Positions 45,301 to 53,704 of a stretch of DNA of 55,880 nt are shown one piece after another. The stretch comes from Planctomycetota bacterium (lineage in GTDB: Bacteria; Planctomycetota; Planctomycetia; Gemmatales; Gemmataceae), in the NCBI GenBank assembly GCA_021413735.1, contig JAIOPV010000175.1:1-55880 (forward strand), given 5' to 3'. The position numbers were made by a program, and so were the translations under genes. Positions within the stretch are counted from its first letter, which is position 1. Every line of letters starts with the position of its first letter. A model generated the notes under the pieces. It was given only the letters and a program-made list of their open reading frames with translations. It made no database searches and was not told the DNA's origin.

Positions 45301-46644
45301 TTCGCACGCATCGACGACAAGCCTGCGGTTGCAGTGATCCCGTCGACCGTGGCCGAAGTGCTGACCCGCCGGCGATTCGATTATGCCGACCGCACGCTTC
45401 TGAAGTTCGATCCGACGACGATCACGAGTATCACTCGCACCAAGAACAAGGAAGAACTGGAACTGGTGCCGGGTGCTGCGGTTGGGTGGGAGCTCGTGAA
45501 GCCCGCGAAGCAGAAAGCAGACGCAACGTTCGTGGACGAACTCGCCGACATGCTCGGCCGACTGCGGGCAGAACGTGTCGCGGCGTATGGCAAGAAAGAT
45601 GACGTGTTCAAGCAGTATGGGCTCGAGCCTGCTGCTGCGGTTGTCACACTTACGGTTGGCGACAAAGCCGAGCAGAAGACGCTTCGCATCGGTAATGCCG
45701 TGGATGCAGCCAAGCCCGATGGCGATCGGTATGCGGCGGTGGATTCACCGGCTGCCGAGATCATCGTCGGCGTGCTTCCCGCAGTGACCGCGAACAAACT
45801 TCTCTCGCCGCCGCTGGCATTCCGCGACCGCACGCTCGCGAACTTCGTGGACGTTGACAAGGCCGTCTTCGAGCGTGGCGACCGCAAGATTACGTTCGCG
45901 AAGACCGGCGCGATGTGGAAGGTCACCGAACCGGTGGCCGCTGATGCCGAGGCTGCACTCGCGGAGTTGTTGGTTGATCTGGGTGGGCTTCGTGCGGATG
46001 TCTGGGTCGGTGAGAAGGGCAAGGATTCCAAGGAATACGGTCTCGATAAGCCTGAGGCAAAATGGACGCTCTCTTACGGCGACAAGGCAGTGCTGGTGCT
46101 GCTCATCGGGAAGAAAGTAGCCGATGGTCGCGTTGCGGTCGCAGCCGATGGGAAGGAACTCATCGGCTTGCTGACGCCGACGCTGAGTGCGCGAGTGCTG
46201 GCTGAGTACCGGGCACGCCGTGTGTGGACTGTTGACGCCGCTCAGACCGAGGGCGTGGAGGTTTCGCTTGGCAGTGCCACGTTCGCGTTCGAGAAAGCCG
46301 GTCCACAGTGGGTCGATCCCGCGAAGCCCGGCGACATGCTCGATGTGCGATTCGTGAACGAACTGATCGGAACGCTTGGGGCACTGCGAGCCGAACGCTA
46401 CGCCGTGGACAAGGACGCCGACGTGAAGTTGTTCGGGTTGGAGAAGCCTGAAGCGACGATTACCGCGATTAGCCGAAGGGGTCAGAAGGCCACGCTGGAA
46501 ATCGGGGGCGTGGTTGGTGGCACCGATGGCAAGCAACGATACGCTCGCGTCGCAGGCAAGGACGGTGGCGAGGTGTTCGTTCTCTCCGCTGCGGACACCG
46601 CACGGTTGACACGCGAACGAACGATGTACACGCTGAAGAAGTAG
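42301..46644 (+). CDS. giant multi-module DUF4340-like protein
   Basis: The 1447-residue protein has one N-terminal membrane helix (LVLLASAAGAWFFMG) and then repeated DUF4340-like modules outside the membrane. Each ends a subdomain with (F/Y)G(L/F)xKP: clear copies begin at residues 678, 817, 966, 1106, 1246 and 1378, a spacing of about 140, and weaker ones at 121 and 345. DUF4340 proteins commonly sit beside GldF/GldG-type genes but are much shorter, with one or two modules. The role in export is unknown; the solenoid-like length suggests a periplasmic span or scaffold. It is followed 20 bases later by a cyclodeaminase gene. Confidence 0.85.
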   Translation: MNWKSTITLVLLASAAGAWFFMGDAWKPKLGLGPVHTEPTLSAAGKVVDSLVPQDITSIKVTFASGDPLEVKRVNPCSPWTMPGNWPPRVPEVQELARTLGTIRTRFHPEVLGETPDLAKYGLAPDQKPVAVAVGYKKLDQGGKLLAEGTLDLLFGEPPIPEGETTFTRPAYVRITAKDTDGKDQSEIVKLGPDVMPIIRRTTDSYRRRLLFPDIERVKLAGSTPPPNPLAPPPPPDVPTTVTLPGLNTESITVTRPGSTILGFDLSAISGYTLKRIGKLPEPGVIIKGGEPTLRTDRLADAWRLISPTEDNPEPERLRAVLAAVADLWIEEFVHPVPEEAKLGFGPQSRSVTVKGQGSEPVTVRFGGIAKTVEREEMVAMPGGPPGSPPRMVPRKVSVEYQYARVDGNPQVFLVASEKLGDIFVSSASLADPRVARFDAGEVQQIVITRTAQQPITLTRKKANPKATTLEDRSDRWVIAAQPNDLPADARAVAELIDQLTQFRADSADRRTYPAKEPTSRTTATVTARENRAEGEPDAPERKYELHLGTNETDPSLLAVFLPDRRRVTLVEYRLGPDDPTSWIASRLFPETVSSLIERPAITYRNRKLFDTADASLQAVTVPAGFTLRHQTDGWKLTAPVTSEADATKAGQLTQSLTDLRVTDYITETPTAEQLATFGLGKPAHTATLTFDNGRSYTLEIGSPRPGKAEVFARLDGGAVFGLPATAAEPFITGAIGLLPLKVWATQPDRLTSVQITRFGDSAKQSFTLTKDNTDWKLSGPFSATVTGFGAQPLLTSLGSLTAVKYQALSSANTAEFGFDKPLLSVKVTLLEKKPGAMEETPVTNTVIVGGLTPDGGNRFAKLDAPNAPVFVIPGAFVTAAQIAPLELPDRALLSLDPSKVASVRVAGGKPEDTFALSKDAAGKWTAEGATFGVDPTRISELSVVAARLPITRLAAYGDATKWADYGLEKPDTTITVTTAGEKPETHTIALGNPDPTGSRFARIDDKPAVAVIPSTVAEVLTRRRFDYADRTLLKFDPTTITSITRTKNKEELELVPGAAVGWELVKPAKQKADATFVDELADMLGRLRAERVAAYGKKDDVFKQYGLEPAAAVVTLTVGDKAEQKTLRIGNAVDAAKPDGDRYAAVDSPAAEIIVGVLPAVTANKLLSPPLAFRDRTLANFVDVDKAVFERGDRKITFAKTGAMWKVTEPVAADAEAALAELLVDLGGLRADVWVGEKGKDSKEYGLDKPEAKWTLSYGDKAVLVLLIGKKVADGRVAVAADGKELIGLLTPTLSARVLAEYRARRVWTVDAAQTEGVEVSLGSATFAFEKAGPQWVDPAKPGDMLDVRFVNELIGTLGALRAERYAVDKDADVKLFGLEKPEATITAISRRGQKATLEIGGVVGGTDGKQRYARVAGKDGGEVFVLSAADTARLTRERTMYTLKK

Positions 46645-46664
46645 CAGGTACAGGGGAGCGTCAC

Positions 46665-47618
46665 ATGCCCGCGCTGTTTCTGACTGAGGCCGATGTCGCC
46701 CGCGTTGTGACGATGGATCTCGCGCTCGACGCGGTTACTGCCGCATTCCGCAAACTCGGTCTCGATGAGGCCATGAACGTTCCGCGTCAGCGTTGCCAGA
46801 CCGATCTGGCAATGCTGCACATCCTCCCAGCCGCAGCCAAGACGCTCGGTGTCCTCGGCTTCAAGGCGTATACCACAACGAAGGCCGGAGCACGGTTTCA
46901 CGTCACGCTCTACGACGGCAAGACCGGTGAGATGACCGCGATTCTCGAAGCGAATCTCATCGGGCAGTTTCGCACGGGTGCGGCGAGCGGTGTTGCCACG
47001 AAGAAGCTCGCCCGACCGAAGTCCTCAACCGTTGGGTGCATCGGAACCGGGAAACAAGCCCGCACGCAAATCCTGGCGATGTGCAAGGTGCTTCCGGTGA
47101 AATCGGTTCGCGTGTTCGGTCGCGATGCGAGTCGTCGTGCGGAGTTCGCGACTCAACTCGCGACGGAAACTGGGGTCGATGTCGTTCCCGTCGAGAAGGC
47201 AGAGGAAGCAGCGCGAGATCTGGATGTCATCATCACGGCCACGAATGCCCGCGAGCCGATACTGATGGGTGAGTGGATCAGTGCCGGGCAGCATCTGAAC
47301 CTGATCGGGTCGAATTTCCTGACGAAAGCCGAGGCTGACATCGGCGTGTTCCGCAAGGCGACGGTTGTCGCAGTCGATAGCAAAGCGCAGGCGAATACGG
47401 AGGCGGGCGATTTTGTCTCGGCATTGAATGCTGGCGTGCTCCAGTGGGGCGACGTGCTCGATTTCGCTCCGCTTCTGATGGGCAAATATCCTGGCCGGGA
47501 AACGCCGCAGGATGTGACCGTGTTCAAGTCGTTGGGCTTGGGCATCGAGGACATCGCCCTCGCGGCCCGCGTTGTCGAGTTGGCGAAGAAGCAGGGGCTC
47601 GGCCGCGAGATTATGTGA
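46665..47618 (+). CDS. ornithine cyclodeaminase / mu-crystallin family dehydrogenase
   Basis: The 317-residue protein has the family fold: N-terminal dimerisation part, VLGFKAYTT, QFRTGAASGVATKKLARP, then the NAD-binding CIGTGKQARTQI and DVIITATNAREPIL. It may be an ornithine cyclodeaminase, an alanine dehydrogenase or an imine reductase; sequence alone does not decide. GGGGAG lies 6 bases before the ATG and the gene begins 20 bases after the DUF4340-like stop, so it probably shares that mRNA without an obvious functional link. Confidence 0.88.
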   Translation: MPALFLTEADVARVVTMDLALDAVTAAFRKLGLDEAMNVPRQRCQTDLAMLHILPAAAKTLGVLGFKAYTTTKAGARFHVTLYDGKTGEMTAILEANLIGQFRTGAASGVATKKLARPKSSTVGCIGTGKQARTQILAMCKVLPVKSVRVFGRDASRRAEFATQLATETGVDVVPVEKAEEAARDLDVIITATNAREPILMGEWISAGQHLNLIGSNFLTKAEADIGVFRKATVVAVDSKAQANTEAGDFVSALNAGVLQWGDVLDFAPLLMGKYPGRETPQDVTVFKSLGLGIEDIALAARVVELAKKQGLGREIM

Positions 47619-47639
47619 CTTTGGTGAGCCGGGGCTGAT

Positions 47640-49310
47640 TCACTCCTTTGCGGCTTTCCCGTCGATTCGCTTATCGGCAACACCAACCCGCACACCAGTC
47701 TTCGGGTTAATTCCAATCGTGTGAGCGTCGCCCTGAAATTGCTCCACGACCGTGTGCCCCATCTTCTTGAGTTCGGCGACAAGTTTTGGATGCTGACTCG
47801 CCCCTTCGAACCGCGCCACATCGGGGAACCACTGGTGATGCGTCCGCGGTGCTGACACCGCTTCAGCCACGGGCATCTCAAAGTCGATCACGTTCACCAC
47901 GACACACAACACTGTGTTGATGATCGTGCGGCCGCCCGGGCTGCCTGTGATTAGCACCGGCTTGCCGTCCTTCATGACGATCACCGGCGTCTGTGAACTG
48001 AGCATCCGCTTTCCGGGTTGGATCTGATTCGGCTTCGTGCCAATTTGGCCCTTGGTGTTTGTGATTCCGGGCTTCGGGTTGAAGTCCGTCATCTCATTGT
48101 TGAGGATGTACCCCGCCCCGGGCACCACGACGCGGTTGCCGTAACTGTTTTCGAGCGTGTACGTGTTGCTGACGGCCATGCCGTCCTTGTCGATGATCGA
48201 GAAGTGCGTTGTCGAATCGCTCTCCTTGTTCAGCACGATATCGGTCGCGATTTGAGCGCTTGGCGTGGCCTTCTTCGGGTCGATGCTCTGCGACAGCTTC
48301 TTCGCATATTCGCGATCCTGGAACGTGGTCGGAATGGTAGTGAAGCCTGGGTCGCCGAGGGAGCGGGCACGGTCGGCGTAGGTGCGCCGCATGGTTTCGA
48401 TCATGAGGTGGGTCGTCTCGGGGCTCCAGCGGCCGAGCTTCTTCAGGTCGTAATTCTCCAGCACATTGAGCATCTGCGAGATGCACAACCCCCCGGAACT
48501 CGGTGGAGGCGGACCGTACACATCGAAGCCGCGATAGGTTGTGCGAATCGGAGTGCGGTCGTTGGCCTTGTACGCCGCGAGGTCGTCTTTCGTGATAAGG
48601 CCGCCGTTCGCCTTCATTTCCTTGGCGAGCAGCTCGGCGGGTTCGCCCGTGTAGAACGCGTCGGCTCCCTTCTCAGCAATCACTCGCAGCGTCTTGCCCA
48701 AATCCTTCAGCACGAGTTTGTCGCCCTCTGCCCACTCCTTGCCGCCTGGTTTGCCGTACACTCGCTTGAACTCGGCGTTCGTCGTCTTGCTACTCGCGAG
48801 CACTCCGTTCAAGTCGCCAGCCAACGCCGCATTCATGACGAAGCCGTCCTCGGCGAGTTTCACCGCAGGCATCACGACATCACCCCACGGCAACTTACCG
48901 TACTTTCCGTGTGCCAGTGCGAGACCGCGCACGGTTCCAGGCACGCCAGCCGCCTTGTGATCGAGAACGCCCACCGTGCCATCCGCGAAGAGATCGACCT
49001 TCGCCGAAGCGGGTGCGGTTTCGCGATACTCGATACAGCGCACTTCTTTGCCGGGCGCAGCGATCATCATGAAACCGCCCCCGCCGATGTTGCCAGCAGC
49101 GGGCCAGGTCACCGCTTGAGCGAACGCCACAGCGACAGCGGCATCGACGGCGTTCCCCCCACGTTTCAGGATGTCAACGCCAACATCCGCAGCCAACGGC
49201 GACACGCACACCACGACGCCACCCTTCGACTCAACAGTTTCGGCTTTCGGTTGTGCTGACGCGGGGACGGCGAGAACGCACAGCCCGAACGTCACGATAA
49301 GGAATCGCAT
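47640..49310 (-). CDS. ggt: gamma-glutamyltransferase
   Basis: The 556-residue exported protein (signal peptide RFLIVTFGLCVLAVPASAQ) transfers or hydrolyses gamma-glutamyl groups, chiefly of glutathione. Motifs: VDAAVAVAFAQAVTWPAAGN near the N-terminus, the autoprocessing Thr nucleophile in SDSTTHFSIIDKDGMAVS, MTDFN, and GSPGGRTIINTV with its oxyanion glycines. It follows metF by 25 bases. 5-oxoproline released by glutathione turnover elsewhere could feed the pxp genes of this window, but that link is speculation. Confidence 0.93.
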   Translation of the reverse strand: MRFLIVTFGLCVLAVPASAQPKAETVESKGGVVVCVSPLAADVGVDILKRGGNAVDAAVAVAFAQAVTWPAAGNIGGGGFMMIAAPGKEVRCIEYRETAPASAKVDLFADGTVGVLDHKAAGVPGTVRGLALAHGKYGKLPWGDVVMPAVKLAEDGFVMNAALAGDLNGVLASSKTTNAEFKRVYGKPGGKEWAEGDKLVLKDLGKTLRVIAEKGADAFYTGEPAELLAKEMKANGGLITKDDLAAYKANDRTPIRTTYRGFDVYGPPPPSSGGLCISQMLNVLENYDLKKLGRWSPETTHLMIETMRRTYADRARSLGDPGFTTIPTTFQDREYAKKLSQSIDPKKATPSAQIATDIVLNKESDSTTHFSIIDKDGMAVSNTYTLENSYGNRVVVPGAGYILNNEMTDFNPKPGITNTKGQIGTKPNQIQPGKRMLSSQTPVIVMKDGKPVLITGSPGGRTIINTVLCVVVNVIDFEMPVAEAVSAPRTHHQWFPDVARFEGASQHPKLVAELKKMGHTVVEQFQGDAHTIGINPKTGVRVGVADKRIDGKAAKE

Positions 49311-49335
49311 GGGATGTCTCGGTGATTGGTTTTGT

Positions 49336-50241
49336 TTACGCTCGCAGCGCTGTCGAATCCGCGACGCCGAGATTCTGGTAGATCTGCCGCGTCGCGTCGG
49401 ACTTGTTCAACGTGTAAAAGTGGATGCCGCGAACGTTATTGTGCAGCAAGTCGGCGCACTGCTCCGTGGCCCAACTCGTGCCGACTCGCGCAACCGCATC
49501 ATCATCGGCACAGCGGTTCACGGCGCGCAACAACTTCGCGGGAAACCGCACACCAAGCGCGAGTTGTGCCATGCGGATCATTCCCGCTTTCGTGCCGATC
49601 GGCATGATGCCGGCAAGGATTGGAACCTTGATACCGGCGAGTTCGCAGCGTTCGCGGAAGTCGTAGAAGTCGCGGTTCTCGAAGAACATCTGCGTGCAGA
49701 TGTAGTCCGCTCCCGCGTCCACTTTCCGCTTGAGGAAGTCCATTTCCGTGAGGCGATTGGGGCACCCAGGATGCCCTTCGGGGAAGCCCGCGACACCGAC
49801 GCCGAAGCCGCGAGCATCGGGAGCATTCGTGCGACTGCGGATGAACTTCACCAGTTCCTCGGCATAGTGGAAAGCGTCTTTGGAGCGGTCGTAGTTCTGC
49901 ATCGTCTTGGGCGGGTCGCCACTGAGCGCGAGGATGTTCTTGATGCCGCTCGTGGCGTAACGATCAAGGATCGCGGTCATCTCATCGAGGTTGTGACACA
50001 CGCAGGTCAGGTGTGAAACCGCGACGAGTTCCGTTTCGCGTTGAATGCGAACGATCAAGTCGTGGGTGCGGTCGCGAGTTGAGCCGCCCGCCCCGTAAGT
50101 GACCGACACGAATGACGGCTGAAGTTCCTGCAACGACGCGATGTTTCGGAAAAGTTCTTCGCTCGCCGCATCTGTGGCTGGTGGGAAGAACTCGAAACTG
50201 AACGTCGTGCGGTGGTTCGCGAAGATATCCTGAATGTGCAT
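49336..50241 (-). CDS. metF: methylenetetrahydrofolate reductase
   Basis: The 301-residue flavoprotein reduces 5,10-methylene- to 5-methyltetrahydrofolate for methionine synthesis. FSFEFFPPATD at the N-terminus carries the catalytic Glu; VSVTYGAGGSTRDRT, VSHLTCVCHN, ALSGDPP, GVAGFPEGHPG and CTQMFFENRDFYDF complete the family pattern. It lies between a TPR gene and ggt on the same strand. No SAM or SAH riboswitch was recognised in the 70 bases upstream. Confidence 0.95.
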   Translation of the reverse strand: MHIQDIFANHRTTFSFEFFPPATDAASEELFRNIASLQELQPSFVSVTYGAGGSTRDRTHDLIVRIQRETELVAVSHLTCVCHNLDEMTAILDRYATSGIKNILALSGDPPKTMQNYDRSKDAFHYAEELVKFIRSRTNAPDARGFGVGVAGFPEGHPGCPNRLTEMDFLKRKVDAGADYICTQMFFENRDFYDFRERCELAGIKVPILAGIMPIGTKAGMIRMAQLALGVRFPAKLLRAVNRCADDDAVARVGTSWATEQCADLLHNNVRGIHFYTLNKSDATRQIYQNLGVADSTALRA

Positions 50242-50311
50242 CGGACTGCCCGTGGGACGCGGAAGGTATGTGTGTTATACCGCGCCGGGATCGACGTGTG
50301 CGAGCGGGTCG

Positions 50312-50812
50312 TCAGTCGCCTGCCACAAGATCCGATTCGCTCTGCTCGGGAGCGACGTCTGGGTTGTTCGTAATCATTCGGGCGCAGTGGTTCCAGCGGA
50401 GCAGGGCATCGTCATTCGCTGGTGGTCGAACGGCCTCGGCCTTCTCGAAATGTGCCATCGCCTGCCGGAAACACTCATACGCCGCGGGACCGAAGCGCGA
50501 CTTGTGCGAACGCAACCGGGCAATGCCTTCCCGTTCCGCGATCAGCCCGGCGTAGTAGTGCCGTTCGTATTCGCCGTGCAGTCGTGTCAGCAGCGTGCGA
50601 GCCTGAACGGGTGAAGTAGGTCGATGATCGTGGAAGCGGTCGGTCAGCGCGAGGATGAGCGTGACGAGCGCCTCCTGGTTCTCGGGCGCGAGACGCAGCA
50701 CGTCCTCGCAGATGCTCTCGGCCTGCTCAGGTTCGTTGAGCAGCCGATACCGGTGTGCCTTTTCGAGCGCCGCCGGGATGGCCTCGGGGTGAAGCGATTT
50801 GAGTTCAAACAT
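50312..50812 (-). CDS. small TPR-like protein
   Basis: The 166-residue soluble protein shows TPR spacing in AHRYRLLNEPEQAESICEDVLRLAPENQEAL-type sequence (key residues Leu, Ala, Pro at the helix turns), and in a later AYECFRQAMAHFEKAEAVRP. It probably binds another protein. It lies between sdhB and metF, 92 and 70 bases away, on the same strand. Confidence 0.75.
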   Translation of the reverse strand: MFELKSLHPEAIPAALEKAHRYRLLNEPEQAESICEDVLRLAPENQEALVTLILALTDRFHDHRPTSPVQARTLLTRLHGEYERHYYAGLIAEREGIARLRSHKSRFGPAAYECFRQAMAHFEKAEAVRPPANDDALLRWNHCARMITNNPDVAPEQSESDLVAGD

Positions 50813-50904
50813 GGGTGATGTCCTGCGGTTTCGCAGTGCCGTTAATTGCGATAACCATCCCAGGCGACCCCGTTGGGATCACCGCTAAACTGCCGCACCC
50901 CATT

Positions 50905-51669
50905 TCATGCTTCTGATTCCTTCTTGCGCGGGCGGAATACGAGCTGGATCAACTTGAGTACGGGGTCGTAGAACTCATCAACCACACGTTCCTTCAGCGG
51001 GATGATCGCGTTATCTGTGATCGTGATGTGTTCCGGACAAACCTTCGTGCAGCATTTCGTGATGTTGCAATAGCCGATGCCGTCGCGGTTCTTGAGGTCG
51101 GAGATGCGGTCTTCGGTGTCAAGCGGGTTCATCTCCAACGCGGCGGTGTACACGAAGAATCGCGGGCCGATGAACTCGTCGTGTTTGTGGTGATCGCGGA
51201 GAACGTGGCACACGTCCTGACACAAGAAGCACTCGATGCACTTGCGGAACTCTTGCGGACGGTCCGCATCTTCCTGCATCATCTTCCAGGTGCCGTCGGC
51301 GTTGTCGGGCTTCCGCGGCTTGAACTTCTTGATCTTCTTCTTGACCTCGTAGTTCCACGACACGTCGGTGACGAGATCCTTCACCTTCGGGAATGCCTGC
51401 ATCGGTTCCACGATGATGGGCGCGTCGGTGGGGAGGTCGTCGAGCCGCGTCATGCACATGAGTTTGGGCACGCCGTTGATTTCGGCGGAACACGAGCCGC
51501 ACTTGCCGGCCTTGCAGTTCCAGCGGCATGCGAGGTCGGGGGCCTGCGTTGCCTGGATCTGGTGCAGCGCATCAAGGACGACCATACCCTCGCCGGTTTC
51601 GGCGGTGTAGTCCTTGAACTCGGTCTTCGTGGCATCGCCACGGGAAACGCGGAAGGTTACTGTGGCCAT
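50905..51669 (-). CDS. sdhB: succinate dehydrogenase iron-sulfur subunit
   Basis: The 254-residue protein passes electrons from SdhA to quinone through three clusters. The [2Fe-2S] ligands are in CRWNCKAGKCGSCSAEING, and the other cysteines in CIECFLCQDVCHVL and CNITKCCTKVCPEHI. AGGGA at 51676-51680 lies between the start codon and a perfect 26-base palindrome that fills the sdhA-sdhB gap. It is the last gene of the sdhC-A-B run. Confidence 0.95.
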   Translation of the reverse strand: MATVTFRVSRGDATKTEFKDYTAETGEGMVVLDALHQIQATQAPDLACRWNCKAGKCGSCSAEINGVPKLMCMTRLDDLPTDAPIIVEPMQAFPKVKDLVTDVSWNYEVKKKIKKFKPRKPDNADGTWKMMQEDADRPQEFRKCIECFLCQDVCHVLRDHHKHDEFIGPRFFVYTAALEMNPLDTEDRISDLKNRDGIGYCNITKCCTKVCPEHITITDNAIIPLKERVVDEFYDPVLKLIQLVFRPRKKESEA

Positions 51670-51682
51670 GTATTATCCCTGT

Positions 51683-51745
51683 GAGCGGCGCGGCGTAAGC
51701 CCGCCGGTTGCGTTAAAACACCGGCGGGCTTACGCCGCGCCGCTC
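51683..51745. repeat. perfect 26-base palindrome in the sdhA-sdhB gap
   Basis: Arms at 51683-51708 and 51720-51745 are exact reverse complements around an 11-base loop; the arm includes CGGCGTAAGCCCGCCGG. It fills most of the 82-base gap and lies just before the sdhB ribosome binding site. Confidence 0.92.
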
Positions 51746-51751
51746 GCCAAA

Positions 51752-53611
51752 TCATTTGAGTTCATCCGGCAGCACGCCGCCGGCTTCGGCCATGACCGCG
51801 TCCTTCAACTCCTGCGGCATCGCGGGTATCTCTTCAAGCCGAATTTGCATCTTGCCGTCCGGACCCTTAGCAATGATGCTATTCACCTTCCCAAACTTCG
51901 CGTTGTCCTTCTTCGGGTAGTCGTCGCGGAATTGCGCCCCGCGACTTTCCTTGCGAAGAATCGCGCCAATCGTGATCCCTTCTGAGACAGTCAGCAGGTT
52001 GTGTAAATCGAGGGCGGTGTGCCAGCCGGGGTTGTACTCGCGGTTGCCAGTCACCTGAACCTTCGCCGCGCGTGCCTTCAGTTTCTCCAGGCCTTCGAGC
52101 GCTCGCTGCATCTCGTCTTCCTTGCGGACGATGCCGACCAAGTCCTGCATCATGTCCTGCAAGTCGGCCTGAATCTTGAACGGGTTCTCGTCGCTCGTGC
52201 GGTCGAACGGTGCGAGCGCCCACTTCGCAGCCGAGTCCACCTGCTCGGTGTGAATCGTCGTCGCTGGGTTCGCCTTCGCGTACTGTGCCGCGTACTCGCC
52301 CGCCCGCTTGCCCAGCACGAGCAAGTCCGACAGCGAGTTGCCGCCGAGCCGGTTGGCGCCGTTGATTCCAGCCGCACATTCGCCGCACGCGAACAGCCCC
52401 GGTATGCGCGACATTTGCGAATCGGAATCCACCCGCACGCCGCCCATCATGTAGTGCGTTGTCGGGCCGACCTCCATCGACTCTTTCGTGAGGTCGAGGC
52501 CACCGAGTTCCTTGAACTGGTGGTACATGCTCGGCAGCTTCTTCTTCCAGTGCTCCGCTGCGTTGAAGCCCTTCGACTTCTTGCCGAACCACTCCGCGAA
52601 GGTTTGCAGTTCGAGGAACACGCCGCCGTGCGGGCTGCCGCGACCTTCTTTCACCTCGCGAACGATGCAACGTGCGACGTGGTCGCGTGTCAGCAGTTCC
52701 GGTGGTCGCCGGGCTTCTTTATCGCCGAGAACGTAGCGGAAGCCTTCTTCTTCGTCGGCGGCAGTCTGCGGCTTGTAGTTCTCCGGGATGTCCCCGAACA
52801 TGAACCGCTTGCCTTCCTTGTTCCGCAGAACGCCGCCTTCACCGCGAACGCCTTCCGTCACGAGGATGCCGCGAACCGATGGTGGCCACACCATCCCAGT
52901 GGGGTGGAACTGCACAAACTCCATGTCGATGAGTTCGGCACCGACGTCGTATGCGAGCGTGTGGCCGTCACCGGTGTATTCCCACGAGTTCGACGTGATC
53001 TTGTACGCCTTGCCGATGCCGCCGGTCGCGAGGATGATCGCCTTCGCCTTGAAGACGGTCCAGCGACCGCGTTCGCGATCGTAAGCGAGTGCACCGGAGA
53101 TGCGGTCGCCGTCCTTGAGCAAGCGAACAACGGTTCGCTCCATGTAGACGGAGATGCCCTGGTGAATGCCGTGATCTTGGAGCGTACGGATGAGTTCGAG
53201 GCCGGTGCGGTCGCCGACGTGTGCGAGTCGCGGGTACTTGTGCCCGCCGAAGTTTCGCTGAAGAATCTTGCCGTCTGGGGTGCGGTCGAAGACGGCTCCC
53301 CAAGCCTCCAATTCGCGAACACGGGCAGGCGCTTCCTGTGCGTGAAGTTGAGCCATGCGCCAGTTGTTGACGTACTGGCCGCCTCGCATCGTGTCGGCGA
53401 AGTGAACCTTCCAGTTATCGCGATCATCGACGTTGGCGAGAGCCGCAGCGATGCCACCTTCTGCCATGACGGTGTGCGCTTTTCCGAGCAGCGACTTGCA
53501 GACGAGCCCGACCGAAACGCCGGAAGCGCTGGCTTCGATCGCAGCGCGAAGACCGGCACCACCGGCCCCGATAACGATTACATCATGCTCGTGCGTTTGA
53601 TAATCAGCCAT
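51752..53611 (-). CDS. sdhA: succinate dehydrogenase flavoprotein subunit
   Basis: The 619-residue flavoprotein oxidises succinate to fumarate. Motifs: VIGAGGAGLRAAIEAS, KAHTVMAEGGIAAAL (the His links FAD covalently in this family), VQFHPTGMVWP, LVTEGVRGEGGVLRN, HYMMGGVRVD and GECAAGINGANRLGGNSL. The C-terminal helical domain is complete. The anchor gene lies upstream, across a palindrome, and sdhB downstream. Confidence 0.95.
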   Translation of the reverse strand: MADYQTHEHDVIVIGAGGAGLRAAIEASASGVSVGLVCKSLLGKAHTVMAEGGIAAALANVDDRDNWKVHFADTMRGGQYVNNWRMAQLHAQEAPARVRELEAWGAVFDRTPDGKILQRNFGGHKYPRLAHVGDRTGLELIRTLQDHGIHQGISVYMERTVVRLLKDGDRISGALAYDRERGRWTVFKAKAIILATGGIGKAYKITSNSWEYTGDGHTLAYDVGAELIDMEFVQFHPTGMVWPPSVRGILVTEGVRGEGGVLRNKEGKRFMFGDIPENYKPQTAADEEEGFRYVLGDKEARRPPELLTRDHVARCIVREVKEGRGSPHGGVFLELQTFAEWFGKKSKGFNAAEHWKKKLPSMYHQFKELGGLDLTKESMEVGPTTHYMMGGVRVDSDSQMSRIPGLFACGECAAGINGANRLGGNSLSDLLVLGKRAGEYAAQYAKANPATTIHTEQVDSAAKWALAPFDRTSDENPFKIQADLQDMMQDLVGIVRKEDEMQRALEGLEKLKARAAKVQVTGNREYNPGWHTALDLHNLLTVSEGITIGAILRKESRGAQFRDDYPKKDNAKFGKVNSIIAKGPDGKMQIRLEEIPAMPQELKDAVMAEAGGVLPDELK

Positions 53612-53644
53612 TGGTCGGAGATCCGTGTATTGGTTGAGTCGGGA

Positions 53645-53683
53645 CCCGAAGGGGAGCGCGTTTGGGCCGCGCTTCCCTTCGGG
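53645..53683. repeat. palindrome in the anchor-sdhA gap
   Basis: Arms of 16 bases (53645-53660, 53668-53683) pair with one mismatch around a 7-base loop; the left arm is CCCGAAGGGGAGCGCG. It fills the middle of the 93-base gap. Confidence 0.8.
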
Positions 53684-53704
53684 CCGCGGCTTCGCGAGGT
53701 CGGG

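Noticed and set aside
48018-49259. Open frame of 413 codons opposite ggt
   Set aside because: Antisense shadow; ggt is complete with signal peptide and catalytic Thr.
50242-50311. Possible SAH/SAM riboswitch upstream of metF
   Set aside because: The gap is only 70 bases and shows no conserved core or helix pattern of known SAM or SAH riboswitches.
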